Shown: positions 33,737 to 43,448 of the stretch, one piece after another
Position numbering within the stretch: the stretch's first letter is position 1
How the letters are laid out: the number at the start of each line of letters is the position of its first letter
From: Orychophragmus violaceus
Taxonomy: Eukaryota; Streptophyta; Magnoliopsida; Brassicales; Brassicaceae
Length of the DNA stretch: 64,000 nucleotides
Assembly (NCBI GenBank): GCA_030180135.1
Contig: CM058232.1
Span: 78,969,001-79,033,000, forward strand
Reading direction: 5' to 3'
The notes under the pieces: model-generated
What the model saw: the letters and a program-made list of their open reading frames with translations, nothing else
Told to the model about the DNA's origin: nothing
Database searches by the model: none
Made by a program: the position numbers and the translations under genes

Positions 33737-36700
33737 TTAGTAGCGAGCTGCGGCTAATTGGTAATTCTGGAGTCGAGCTAATGCGAGGTTCCTTCTTTCG
33801 TCGACGAGGTCGAGCTCGTCAGTTATCATCTTGTTGTTAAGTTCTTCTTGTCGTGGGCATTCTTCCTTGCGGATGCTTGACACGAGGATTTTGGCTGGTA
33901 CTACCGCCTCGATCCCATAAGCCAGCGAGAATGGAGTCTCGCCGGTGGATTTGCGGGGGGTAGTTCGATAAGCCCATAGTACGGCCGGGAGCTCGTCGCT
34001 CCAGGTTGTTTTGCACTCGTTGAGCCTTTTCTTGAGACCGTTCATAATCGCTTTGTTAGATGCTTCTGCTAGCCCGTTTCCTTGGGGATAGCGCGGCGTT
34101 GAGTAAGTCAGCTTTATGTTCCAAGTTCTACAGAACTCTTTGAACGTGTTTGATATGAACTGAGATCCGTTATCGGTGACGATTTCGTGGGGTAGTCCTT
34201 GTCGGCAAACGATGTTTCGCCAGACGAACTCCTTAACGTGAACGTCCTTAATTTTTTGGTATGACTCTGCTTCAATCCACTTGGTGAAGTAGTCCGTCAT
34301 CACCAACAGGTGCGTAGCTTTCTTTTTGCCGGATGCGACTAGCGGTCCCACAATGTCCATTCCCCATCGCATGAATGGGTACGGTGATGAGATAGAGGAG
34401 AGTTTCTCCGACGCTTGGTGGATAATTGGAGCATGCTTTTGGCATTTGTCGCATTTGTTGGAGAAGGACTCGCATTCGGTGGCCATTGTCGGCCAATAGT
34501 AACCCTGCCTTTTGATTCGCACGGCCAATGCTCGTCCTCCGGAATGGCTTCCGCAGGATCCATCATGTGTTTGTGTAATCACGGCTAGGGCTTGCTTTTT
34601 GTCAAGGCATTTGAGATAAGGTCCAGAGAGGCTCCTTTTAAAGAGCTCTCCTTGCGTGACACAGTACCTCGCACTTTGTGTTTTAAGTTTCCGCGCCTCC
34701 CATTTGTCATCGGGAACTTCGCCGTTTGTGATGTACCGAATGATCGGAGTTCTCCAATCTTCGTCGTTGCTAGGCTCATGTCCCTTACTAGTGGATGCTG
34801 TTTGAATTGGTCCGTCGGGAACGTTCGCGACGTACACGGCGTTTCTAGGATCGAGGTCATCATCAATATCGATGATGTCGCTACTGGTGCCCCCAGGACA
34901 TTCTTTGTGCTTGACATCGTCCTTCACAGCGGGCCCGTCCTCTTTCAAGGACAGAGCTTTGAGGGCTATGTCGATGCTTGGTTTTTCTATCCCTTCGACT
35001 GGTATGATCCTTTTGAGGTTAGGATCTGATGTCGATGCTAATGCGGCTAGCGCATCGGCTGCGGTGTTTTCCCCTCGTGGGATTCGTGTTAGATCAAAGA
35101 ATTCGATCTGTTCAGCCAATGTATGGACTACCCGTAGGTATGCTTCCATCCGTTCGTCTTTGGCCTCGTAGTCGCCATGATATTGGCTCGTGACCAGTTG
35201 GGAATCGTTGAAGGCGTTTACTTCCCGGGCTCCTATGGCTATCGCGAGTCTGAGCCCGGCTATTAACGCTTCGTATTCTGCTTCGTTATTCGATGCGGCG
35301 AAGCCCAGTCTGAACGATTGTTCTAGTACTTCGCCCGTTGGGAAGACTAGCTTTACCCCGACTCCGGATCCTTGCCTCGAGGAAGCTCCATCGACGTAGA
35401 GTTTCCATTTTTGGGCCGAGGTCGGGTCGAGTTCTATAGTCGGAGGGAGCTCGATTACGAAATCTGCCAGCACTTGTGCTTTTAGGCACGTTCGAGCTTT
35501 GTATTCTATGTCGTACTCGCTAAGTTCGATAGCCCATTTGACCAATCGACCCGAATGGCTTGGACTGTGAAGGATGGTTCTCAGTGGCTGAGAGGTCATT
35601 ACTATGATCGAGTGCGATTGAAAGTACGGTCGGAGTTTTCGAGCCGATGTCACTAGCGCCAAGGCGAGTTTTTCCATGGCGGGGTATCTGGTTTCAGCAT
35701 CGATCAAGGTCTTACTGATGTAATACACCGGCCGTTGCTCGTTTTGTTCCTCGCGAACCAGGACTCCACTTACTGCTGCCGTCGAGACAGCTAGGTAGAG
35801 GTAAAGGGGTTCTCCTTCTACTGGTTTCGCCAATATGGGTGGTTCGCTTAAGTAAGTTTTGAGCTGAGTGAAAGCTTCTTCGCACTTTTCGTCCCAGAGG
35901 AACTTTTTGTTTGCTTTGAGCAAGTGATAGAAGGGTAGACATTTATCAGTCGACCTTGAGATAAAGCGATTTAGAGCAGCTATTTTGCCAGTCAGGCGCT
36001 GTACTTCTCGTGTTGTTCTTGGAGATTTCATCTCTATGAACGTCGCGATCTGTTTGGGGTTCGCTTCGATCCCTCTTTCGGTCACTAGGTAGCCAAGGAA
36101 TTCTCTTGAGGGAACCCCGAAGGTACACTTTGCTGGGTTGAGTTTCATCCCGTATTTATTGAGAATGGTAAAACATTCTTTTAGTTGGGGGATGTGATCC
36201 TCATACCTGGACGATTTTACCAGCATATCGTCGATGTAGACTTCCATGGTTTTGCCTAGGAGTCCTGAAAACATCTTGTTGACGAGGCGTTGGTAAGTTG
36301 CTCCTGCGTTTTTTAGTCCGAAGGGCATGACTTTGTAGCAGTACTTGCCTCGATCAATTATGAACGAAGTCTTTTCTTGGTCCTCAGGGTTCATCAATAT
36401 TTGATTGTACCCTGAGAACGCGTCCATAAAAGATAGTAGCTGATGTCCGGCGGTAGCCTCGACCAGTCGGTCGATGTGTGGGAGTGGGAAGCTGTCTTTT
36501 GGACATGCTTTGTTAAGATCCGTTAAATCTACACAGACTCTCCACTTCCCGTTCTTTTTCTTAACCACTACGGGATTGGCAAGCCAGTCGGGGTACTTGA
36601 CCTCTCTGATCGATCCGATTTTTAATAACCGATCGACCTCATCATTGACGGCTTTGGCCCGCTCAGGGCCTAGTTTTCGACGCTTTTGTCTTACCGGTTT

Positions 36701-37132
36701 GTAGGTTGGATCGACATTCAGCTCGTGGCTGGTTACGTCGATGTTGATCCCTTTCATGTCTGTTGAAGACCAGGCGAAGGAGTCGACGTTCTGTTTGAGA
36801 AAAGAGACCAGTTCGTTTTTAACTGGCTCTGATAGGTCGATTCCGATGCCAACGAGTCTTTCGGGATGAGCATCGTCTATGCAGACCTGATTCGTGAGGT
36901 CCTTTGGGGTCCTATTTGACTTGGGTCGTTCGACCTTTTGGTTTGCATGGTGGCGAGCTCCTCCTCTTTCTGTAATTGCTACGCAGGGGATTTCTCGATC
37001 TGCTTGTATCCGTTCATGTAGCAATGGCGGGAAATCTTTTGACTTCCGTAAATGGTTTTGATCCCTTTGGGAGTTGGGAATTTTACGCATTGGTGGTAGG
37101 TCGATGGTACCGCTTTCATGTCGTATATCCAT
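33737..37132 (-). CDS. C pol: RT, two RNase H domains, integrase
   Basis: A 1,131-codon open frame, the longest in the window. RT (about residues 190-330): WRVCVDLTDLNKACPKDSFP, SFMDAFSGYNQI, VYIDDMLVKS (YIDD box). The first RNase H (about 440-560) lacks the usual first Asp (LYLAVSTAAVSGVLV), as is typical when a second copy exists. The second RNase H (about 585-715) is complete: Asp in YVDGASS, Glu in NNEAEYEAL, Asp in NDSQLV, Asp in ADALAAL. Integrase: CDKCQKHA, then Asp in WGMDIVGP, Asp in VTDNGSQF, Glu in GLAEASNKA. The frame is open but stops short of the integrase tail, and its N-terminus joins a duplicated region. Confidence 0.92.
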   Translation of the reverse strand: MDIRHESGTIDLPPMRKIPNSQRDQNHLRKSKDFPPLLHERIQADREIPCVAITERGGARHHANQKVERPKSNRTPKDLTNQVCIDDAHPERLVGIGIDLSEPVKNELVSFLKQNVDSFAWSSTDMKGINIDVTSHELNVDPTYKPVRQKRRKLGPERAKAVNDEVDRLLKIGSIREVKYPDWLANPVVVKKKNGKWRVCVDLTDLNKACPKDSFPLPHIDRLVEATAGHQLLSFMDAFSGYNQILMNPEDQEKTSFIIDRGKYCYKVMPFGLKNAGATYQRLVNKMFSGLLGKTMEVYIDDMLVKSSRYEDHIPQLKECFTILNKYGMKLNPAKCTFGVPSREFLGYLVTERGIEANPKQIATFIEMKSPRTTREVQRLTGKIAALNRFISRSTDKCLPFYHLLKANKKFLWDEKCEEAFTQLKTYLSEPPILAKPVEGEPLYLYLAVSTAAVSGVLVREEQNEQRPVYYISKTLIDAETRYPAMEKLALALVTSARKLRPYFQSHSIIVMTSQPLRTILHSPSHSGRLVKWAIELSEYDIEYKARTCLKAQVLADFVIELPPTIELDPTSAQKWKLYVDGASSRQGSGVGVKLVFPTGEVLEQSFRLGFAASNNEAEYEALIAGLRLAIAIGAREVNAFNDSQLVTSQYHGDYEAKDERMEAYLRVVHTLAEQIEFFDLTRIPRGENTAADALAALASTSDPNLKRIIPVEGIEKPSIDIALKALSLKEDGPAVKDDVKHKECPGGTSSDIIDIDDDLDPRNAVYVANVPDGPIQTASTSKGHEPSNDEDWRTPIIRYITNGEVPDDKWEARKLKTQSARYCVTQGELFKRSLSGPYLKCLDKKQALAVITQTHDGSCGSHSGGRALAVRIKRQGYYWPTMATECESFSNKCDKCQKHAPIIHQASEKLSSISSPYPFMRWGMDIVGPLVASGKKKATHLLVMTDYFTKWIEAESYQKIKDVHVKEFVWRNIVCRQGLPHEIVTDNGSQFISNTFKEFCRTWNIKLTYSTPRYPQGNGLAEASNKAIMNGLKKRLNECKTTWSDELPAVLWAYRTTPRKSTGETPFSLAYGIEAVVPAKILVSSIRKEECPRQEELNNKMITDELDLVDERRNLALARLQNYQLAAARY

Positions 37133-37173
37133 GGTCGACCTAGGATCGCGTTATAAGGAGCTGGCCGATCTAC
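36604..37173 (-). repeat. Duplicated pol segment, copy 1
   Basis: 570 bp nearly identical to 37227-37797. It covers the protease-RT linker and the start of RT (VCIDDAHPERLVGIGIDLSE ... RQKRRKLGPERAKAVNDEV). This copy is in frame with the rest of pol. Confidence 0.9.
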
Positions 37174-37226
37174 ATATCGGACACGCATGAGTTCCTCAGG
37201 CCCGAACTCGATTCCTTCTTCTGCGG
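37174..37226 (-). other. Templated filler at the duplication junction
   Basis: 53 bp whose minus strand matches plus-strand 30802-30850 with about two mismatches. It translates AAEEGIEFGPEELM, the same peptide as in the antisense ORF. An inverted copy of element sequence from 6.4 kb away sits exactly between the two duplicates. Confidence 0.88.
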
Positions 37227-37797
37227 CTCTGATCGATCCGATTTTTAATAACCGATCGACCTCATCATTGACGGCTTTGGCCCGCTCAGGGCCTAGTTTT
37301 CGACGCTTTTGTCTTACCGGTTTGTAGGTTGGATCGACATTCAGCTCGTGGCTGGTTACGTCGATGTTGATCCCTTTCATGTCTGTTGCAGACCAGGCGA
37401 AGGAGTCGACGTTCTGTTTGAGAAAAGAGACCAGTTCGTTTTTAACTGGCTCTGATAGGTCGATTCCGATGCCAACGAGTCTTTCGGGATGAGCATCGTC
37501 TATGCAGACCTGAGTCGTGAGGTCCTTTGGGGGTCCTATTTGACTTGGGTCGTTCGACCTTTTGGTCTGCATGGTGGCAAGTTCCTCCTCTTTCTGTAAT
37601 TGCTACGCAGGGGATTTCTCGATCTGCTTGTATCCGTTCATGTAGCAATGGCGGGAAATCTTTTGACTTTCGTAAATGGTTTTGATCCCTTTGGGAGTTG
37701 GGAATTTTACGCATTGGTGGTAGGTCGATGGTACCGCTTTCATGTCGTATATCCATGGTCGACCTAGGATCGCGTTATAAGGAGCTGGCCGATCTAC
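37227..37797 (-). repeat. Duplicated pol segment, copy 2
   Basis: 571 bp, second copy of the unit at 36604-37173. It is followed by the intact protease region. Reading pol through this copy runs into the filler at the KIGSIR point. Confidence 0.9.
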
Positions 37798-38340
37798 TAT
37801 GACGAACTCCGTCATTCTTCGAACTCCTCCAGCGGTTACTGGGGCGAAGACAGAGCCCATCGAGTACGTCGTTTCGCCAGCAAAACCTACTAGTGGTGTC
37901 TTTTCTTCCACGATCTCGGAGTCGTTGAAGTCCATCTTTTTGAACGCGTCGTAAAAAAGGACATCTACCGAACTTCCCATGTCAATCATTATCCTTGAGA
38001 GTTCGACATCTCCCACTACTAGACAAACGAGGAGGGCGTCGTCGTGTGGTTTGTCAAGATTACTTGTCTTGCTTTCGTAGAAAATGATTTCGTGGTCTGG
38101 ACCCAACATTGGGGTTTTCCCCCCTCTGTCGGTCTCGACTCTTCTTTGAAGAGCTTTGATCGAATTGACCGAGTCGCGGCAAAGCTTGGAGCCACCGAAG
38201 ATGAAGTCGATTCGTTTAGGGGGTATAGCCCGTACACCCCCCCCCCCCCCGCAGAGACGAGGGAGATTGATTCTCGAGCGTAAAATTTTAGCAGGATCCG
38301 GAGGCGGGGATAGTGCCGAACCTCCCGGAGTGCCGCTCAG
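37603..38340 (-). pseudogene. C aspartic protease
   Basis: 168 codons from 38109: LDKPHDDALLVCLVVGDVEL, then the active-site region IMIDMGSSVDVLFYDAF and the C-terminal RPAPYNAILGRPWIYDMKAV. The active-site triplet is D-M-G where retropepsins have D-T/S-G; ACG to ATG is a one-base C-to-T change at a CpG, so loss of activity is likely. Upstream (38340-38110) the frame is broken around a run of C's at 38240-38254. It lies between gag and the pol duplication. Confidence 0.82.
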
Positions 38341-40380
38341 GTTGAGCTCGCCGAGGATGAACTCGACTCGCTTTCGCGACCCTTGAGGGAGTATTTCAGG
38401 GGATTCCGGCTCTTTTGACCGTTCCCGTTTGTTCTGAGAAGGCTTTTTGGAGTTCGACTCCTTGGTCTGTTTGTTTTCCTTTTTGTCGGGCAGAGTTTCC
38501 TCCTCGACTTCGGAGTCTTGCTTGATTTTGGACTCTCGCTTTTGAGCCTCGGCTTTAGCTCGAGTATAGCAATCTTCGGTCGAGTGTCATCTTTTATTGT
38601 GGAAATCACATAATTTTTCCTTGTCGAACTCGAATTTCTTCGAGCTCTTCGGGCTCTCGACCGCGTTGACGTTTCCTGATTTACGGGAATCCTTTTTCGA
38701 GTTCGAATTATGCGAGACGGACGGGTTCTTTTCTTTTCGGTGCTTTTCTCTGAGGGTCGTGGTTTCATCCTCGAGGCGAGCAAAGGCCGATGCGCGATGG
38801 AGGGCGTCATCGAGCGTTTGAGGTTCGCGGACTGTTATTTCCTCGCGGAATTTGGTTGAGTACCATAGTCCTCGTCTTAATGCTTCTATAGCTACTTCGT
38901 CTCGTGGGTTCGCGATTTTGGATTTTATTTCCTTAAATCGGTCAATGTACGAGCGAAGTGTTTCGTCAAGTTTTTGAGAGACGCCAAATAGGGCTGCCTC
39001 AGTAGTCTTTTCTTCGATGAAGACGGAGTATTGTTTGAGGAAAGCCGTCATGAACTGGGTGAAGTTGTCAATGGACCCTTCTTCCAATCTGGCAAACCAT
39101 TCTAGGGCGGAGCCCGATAGGTTTTCCGCGAAGAGCCTGCAGAAGGCTGGCTTTCTCTCCTCATCGGTAAGGTACACCCTTGCCATCGCTAGTCGGAATG
39201 CCCTGATGTGGGCTTTCGGGTCTGATTTCCTAGAGAATTCTGGAAACTTAGTTTTCTTGATTTCTCGGATCCTTGCAAACGCGGTCCGATCTGTGAACGG
39301 TGTTTGTTGCGTTTCTTCGATCACTCGATCGATGTTAGGAGCCGCGCTCGTTGCCATGTGAACTTTCGAGCTCAGACTGTTGAACTGGGCCTTAGCCTAC
39401 TCGATGTATTGTCTAAGCATATCGTGTTCATCGCCCTCTGCGGGTGTGAACTGGGCTTGTGCCTGACCTGACGTTTGATCCGAAAAAACGGGGTCGAGGA
39501 GATCGATCGGTGAGACCGACCTTGTCTGGTCGATCTGGGGTGTTCGGAACTGAACCGTGTTTGATCCGTTAAGGAGTCCCGAGCTATAGGCGAAGGCAGA
39601 GCCTCCTAGTTGCCTCGGTCGGATATTAGAGTTATTCGGGAAAGGTGGTAGGCCGGGTAATGGTCGGTTTCTTGATCCGGTTGGATCTGTGACCATTGAA
39701 CTCGAACTGAATGGGGTCGGTATCGCGATAGGGGTCATTGTAGGGCGGAAGCCGCTATTTGACGTATTACCGAAATTTCCCGACGCTCCCGGAGGAGTTA
39801 CTACCTGGGAGAAGTCCAAGCGGGTACACGGTGGAGGACTTATGGGAGTTCGCGTTGGTCTACCCCCTTGGCTTTGACTGGCGAGCTCCTCAAGACGGGC
39901 GTTAAGGCGCCGCTCTTGTTCGTCGAGCTGCGCGGCCAGAGAACGGTTCGCGATCTCTTGGGCCCTTGCGCTTGCCTCGTTATTTCTCGTTCGATCTACC
40001 AACAGGCTTGCATCGAACGGATCTCGGCAAGATCATTTGGCCCTTGTCTCTGTGGAGCAGAAGGTAGTGGTGAATTAGGTCTGGTTATTCCAGATCCACC
40101 TCCTGGGGTGGATATCAAATCGTTTCTCATCCACACCCAGTTCCTGCTCGGATCATTAGTTCCTGACAAAACATTTGTCGGAGTCTGACTTGTCGCGATT
40201 GTTTGAGCGACGGAGCCGGTTGGTGCTGAGGTCGTAGAGACTGAGGCAGAGCTCGTCAACACGCCGTCGGTCTGACCCATGTTTCTTACCCCGGTGGTGT
40301 TCTGAGGAACGTTGTCGACCGTTTGAGGGAGGTAAACTGGTGGTGTGGCGCTGGGAGAGCCAGTTTGGTCGGGATTCATC
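38341..40380 (-). pseudogene. C gag
   Basis: Gag starts at MNPDQTGSPS (40379), shifts frame near 40010, continues from 40002 (RTRNNEASARAQEIANRSL, Pro/Ser-rich) to a TAG at 39397-39399, and resumes in frame at 39357 with the gag core: FSRKSDPKAHIRAFRLAMAR, ALEWFARLEEGSIDNFTQF, LDETLRSYIDRFKEI. A TGA at 38587-38589 falls inside the zinc-knuckle-like CDFHNKR...HSTEDCY, after which a Lys/Glu/Ser-rich tail continues to about 38340. At least one frameshift and two stops make it non-functional. Confidence 0.85.
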
Positions 40381-40433
40381 TCGATCTATCGGATCTAGGA
40401 TCTGATTCTTAAGATAGGAAAAACTATAGATAG

Positions 40434-40451
40434 TCCCCATAGTCGGCGCCA
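40434..40451 (-). other. C primer-binding site
   Basis: The minus strand reads TGGCGCCGACTATGGGGA two bases after the LTR end. It shares TGGCGCCG with the B1/B2 PBS but differs beyond that, so another tRNA is likely. Confidence 0.75.
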
Positions 40452-40453
40452 AA

Positions 40454-40988
40454 TGTGAGATCCGGGATTCACACTAAGAATTTGTATTCGTGGATTTGGA
40501 CTTTTAGGATATAGAAATGGTATAGTTTCCTATGAATCAAAGACTTTATTGAGATTTGTCGAGATAGAACAAACACAATCGAAAAGAGAGTACAAAGTAT
40601 GAAATCGGGCTATCTAGTCGAAGTGTTCTTGACTCGGGTTGGAATATCTTGAATGGATCGCCACTTCTTCTTTAAATAGCCTTGACTCTGATCTTTCTGT
40701 TCCGATATTTCGGCCTCGCCGTCGTAACGATCTCCGAGATTTTTGTGGATCAGTTGAACTGGCGAAGACCGGGTTGCTCTATCTCCACGTCATCTTCTGC
40801 CGAGCTCGAGCTCGATTGTCTCCGGCTTCGGCATCGTCCGGGCCTTGTCAGGGCGTTTATCCGCTTGGGCCCAACAAAGGAGTCGGCTCTCCTCTTTGTC
40901 TTTGATTCTGGAACGGGCTCATGAATATGGGCCTTTGTCTTATCTGTTAATGGGCCGGATTTCCTTTCTAGGAAATCCGGTACCAACA
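40454..40988 (-). repeat. C 5' LTR
   Basis: 535 bp, TGTGAGATCC to CCAACA, followed by TATAC. Confidence 0.92.
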
Positions 40989-40993
40989 TATAC

Positions 40994-42616
40994 TCAATCT
41001 ATTAATCAACAATTAAGACTTACCATTTAACAACCTAACGAATCAATCAGTATTCAATCGAATGCTCTAGCAACCTAGCGATCAATCAATAACCAACCAT
41101 GTAATCTATCAACCTAAAAAAAATCAATCAACTAGCGATCATTCAAATTCAGTGATTCACAATTAAGCGATCTATCAACTTAGTGAGAAATCAATGCATT
41201 AATACTCAATCAAACGATGAATCTAGCCGACCATGTTGCAAATGCAAATGCAATTATCTTTTAAGGGTCCTAGTAGAAACCGTTTGTTAGCACTATCATT
41301 TGCTTTCACATCGTAACCATATTGCATTCATCATCCAAACACATGCATGCAATAAAATTAATGCATTACTTAAAATAATAAGTACTGAATAACCCAACAT
41401 CCACCACATATATAAAACATCTATATATCACATGAAAGTTTTATTACACATGTCTGTCCGGCGTAGAGTGATCACACATCCCCCAAAAAGATACCCGCTA
41501 CACGGACCGCTACACAAACCAATCCGGCAGTGAAATCAAATAAAAGTCACGATGATACACACATCAAAAGGTTAACACCCTTACTTACATGGGCCTAATC
41601 TAAACTCTCCAACATGAGCAGTATTCTCCACACTTACCGTACAGCTCATGTGGGTTGTAACCAACAGGTGCGCCAAAAGGATGGAATGGTTGTGGTGGTG
41701 GTGGTGGCGAAGCGACACTATCTCGATAGAAGGGTCCAGCAGGGCTGGAATGAGCAGTGTCCAACTCGGCTGCCAATGAATGAAGGTGGAAGCTGCATTG
41801 GTGGTGGCTGATATGCTGAAGCTGATACCGGATAGGACTGGTAAGACTGGCACCAAGTGAAATGAAAACCCGAGGCACCGCCGAAAAGCAAGGAATATCC
41901 GGTGTAGAAGGAGCGAGTCGAATCGGTGGTACTGATGGACAAACAACCGGTGGCGGTGGCTTCTGCTGAGTGACCCCGAAATCCTGAGTCTCCGATAACT
42001 TGAGCAGATAATCAACCATCATATCTGCCCACTGCTGATCCAGGATAGGCTCCACAAGCTTTCTCGAAAATTTGAAGCCTAGGAGCGAAGAGGAGTTGGC
42101 GTCTTCAGGAATGAATATTAGTGGTTCTGGTACTACTCATGGTGGGTGCCATTACTAGAGGAGGTGGCATCCCTAAGGTCGGGAACGCTGGAAATCACTT
42201 GTAGCAGTATCAGAAGGCAGCCCTGATATAGGTGGAGCTGAAATTGGCTCAGCGCCGGTAATGACGTGATCTATGATGGGCTGCAAAATACGAGAACACT
42301 CTGTGGGCTGGTAATATGGGCCTGAACTAGCTGGGGTAGGACAAACAGACTCACAATCGTCCATACTGATGTCTCTCACATTGCCGTCGCAACCACACAC
42401 AGACACACACACACAGATCCTCCTAGGACAACTCTGCTGTAAGACTGCACAAAACACAATGGTCAGTACACTCCTAACTAGATCTCTAACTTACCATTTT
42501 CCCCTGGTTGACGGATGCAGCTCGGATTCCTAATGGTTGCCTTGGCGACACATTTTGACTCGATAAAACGATGAAAGTTTTGGAAAACCGTAATTTTCGA
42601 CCCCATGACGAACCAT
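40994..42616 (-). pseudogene. Probable X copy 2 interior with gag-like remnants
   Basis: 40994-41580 is AT-rich and shows no gene. From 42055 to 41600 a minus-strand frame of 151 codons (MEPILDQQWADMMVDYLLKL, then Pro-rich) and at 42457-42173 a 94-codon frame (ISMDDCESVCPTP) could be parts of a decayed gag, as they follow the PBS in the expected orientation. No zinc knuckle or other diagnostic motif is seen. Only the last 130 bases beside the PBS resemble X copy 1. Confidence 0.4.
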
Positions 42617-42628
42617 GCTCTGATACCA
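42617..42628 (-). other. Primer-binding site, initiator tRNA-Met type (X copy 2)
   Basis: Minus strand TGGTATCAGAGC, five bases from the LTR edge at 42634. Confidence 0.85.
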
Positions 42629-42633
42629 CTTTT

Positions 42634-43110
42634 TGTAATGCCCCCTTCCCATTATCCGCTAACCGACGAGTTGACCGGCCAACAATCAAACAAGAACATG
42701 ACCGGCTGAACCCCTGTATGTCATACGAGAAGTGTTTGTCATAATACAAATGCCAGAGACGGTACGGTTTGAGTCAATGGCTCGAAACAAACCATCATTT
42801 ACTGCGTTTACCTCGTTTCCACAATACAAGGCCTTTCAAGTTCCATACCGCTTCCATGAGTTGTGTTCGGTTCAGACTAAACCAAATATCAAGGAATAAT
42901 TCTGTTTTTTAAGTATTATAAATCTTTTAAATCTAATTTAGGAGTTTCTTGAAAAACAACTTATGGATCTCCAAATCCGAAACCAAAATAGAACCATGAA
43001 ATCGAGTCGGAAAAAAAATATAGACAAATGCAAACCCAAAACTACTCTGAATGTCCTACGCGCCTGCCGATCTAAGCCAAATCTAAAAAACACAAAACGA
43101 GTCTAATGAG
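42634..43110 (-). repeat. X copy 2: 3' end of the long LTR
   Basis: About 477 bp matching 1363-1850 of X copy 1, from TGTAATGCCC to GAGTCTAATGAGCA, where it stops against RNA-binding-protein gene sequence. The rest of the LTR is missing here and begins at the same 14-mer at 13311. Confidence 0.8.
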
Positions 43111-43448
43111 CATGAAAAAGCTTCAGTCTCCTAACTTCCATGTATCTAAAATGAGGATTTTCATCTATAATTTGCCAAAGTCAATGAATGAAAAGCAACT
43201 AGAAAAGCTCTTAGTTTATGATGTTACCTCAAGCCAACTATCCGACATGTTACATATTTGTGGCCTTTGTGCTAACCGTTCAAACATAGTTCTGAATATG
43301 TTATCTATTTTTTGATGCAGATCAAGTTTGTACAAAACGATAAAAAGGTTATGTTGATACGAAGAACTACTCACGTGGAGTTGTGTTTGTAGAGTTCACA
43401 GAGCTTGACCATGCTCTTGTGGCCTTGAGAGTACTTAACAACAATCCT
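43104..43448 (+). pseudogene. RBM28/Nop4-type RNA-binding protein gene, 5' fragment
   Basis: Plus strand: LQSPNFHVSKMRIFIYNLPK, KQLEKLLVYDVTS, an intron-like stretch ending TTTTTTGATGCAG at about 43320, then IKFVQNDKK and, in a shifted frame, VDTKNYSRGV, VEFTELDHALVALRVLNNNP. This is an RRM region of the plant homologue of nucleolar RBM28/Nop4 (At2g21440 in Arabidopsis, from memory). Retained introns show a DNA-level copy, not a processed one. Frame breaks and missing ends make it a pseudogene. It is interrupted at codon NNP by the solo LTR. Confidence 0.8.

Larger units (their letters stand above)
29331..40988 (-). mobile_element. C: full-length Tat-lineage Ty3/gypsy retrotransposon
   Basis: 11,658 bp with short LTRs (29331-29867, 537 bp; 40454-40988, 535 bp; TGTGAGATC start), TSD TATAC, PBS at 40434-40451 and PPT at 29868-29882. 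Minus-strand order is gag, protease, RT, degenerate RNase H, second (archaeal-like) RNase H, integrase. The second RNase H is diagnostic of the Tat lineage. The long 3' region holds a minisatellite and, on the opposite strand, a spliced ORF of the type known from Tat elements. The left LTR end is CAATA instead of CAACA. Stops, frameshifts and an internal duplication make it inactive. Confidence 0.93.

Noticed and set aside
38240..38254. Poly-C run (also 56677-56692) as a regulatory G-quadruplex
   Set aside because: Homopolymers of this length are prone to assembly and sequencing error; no further support.
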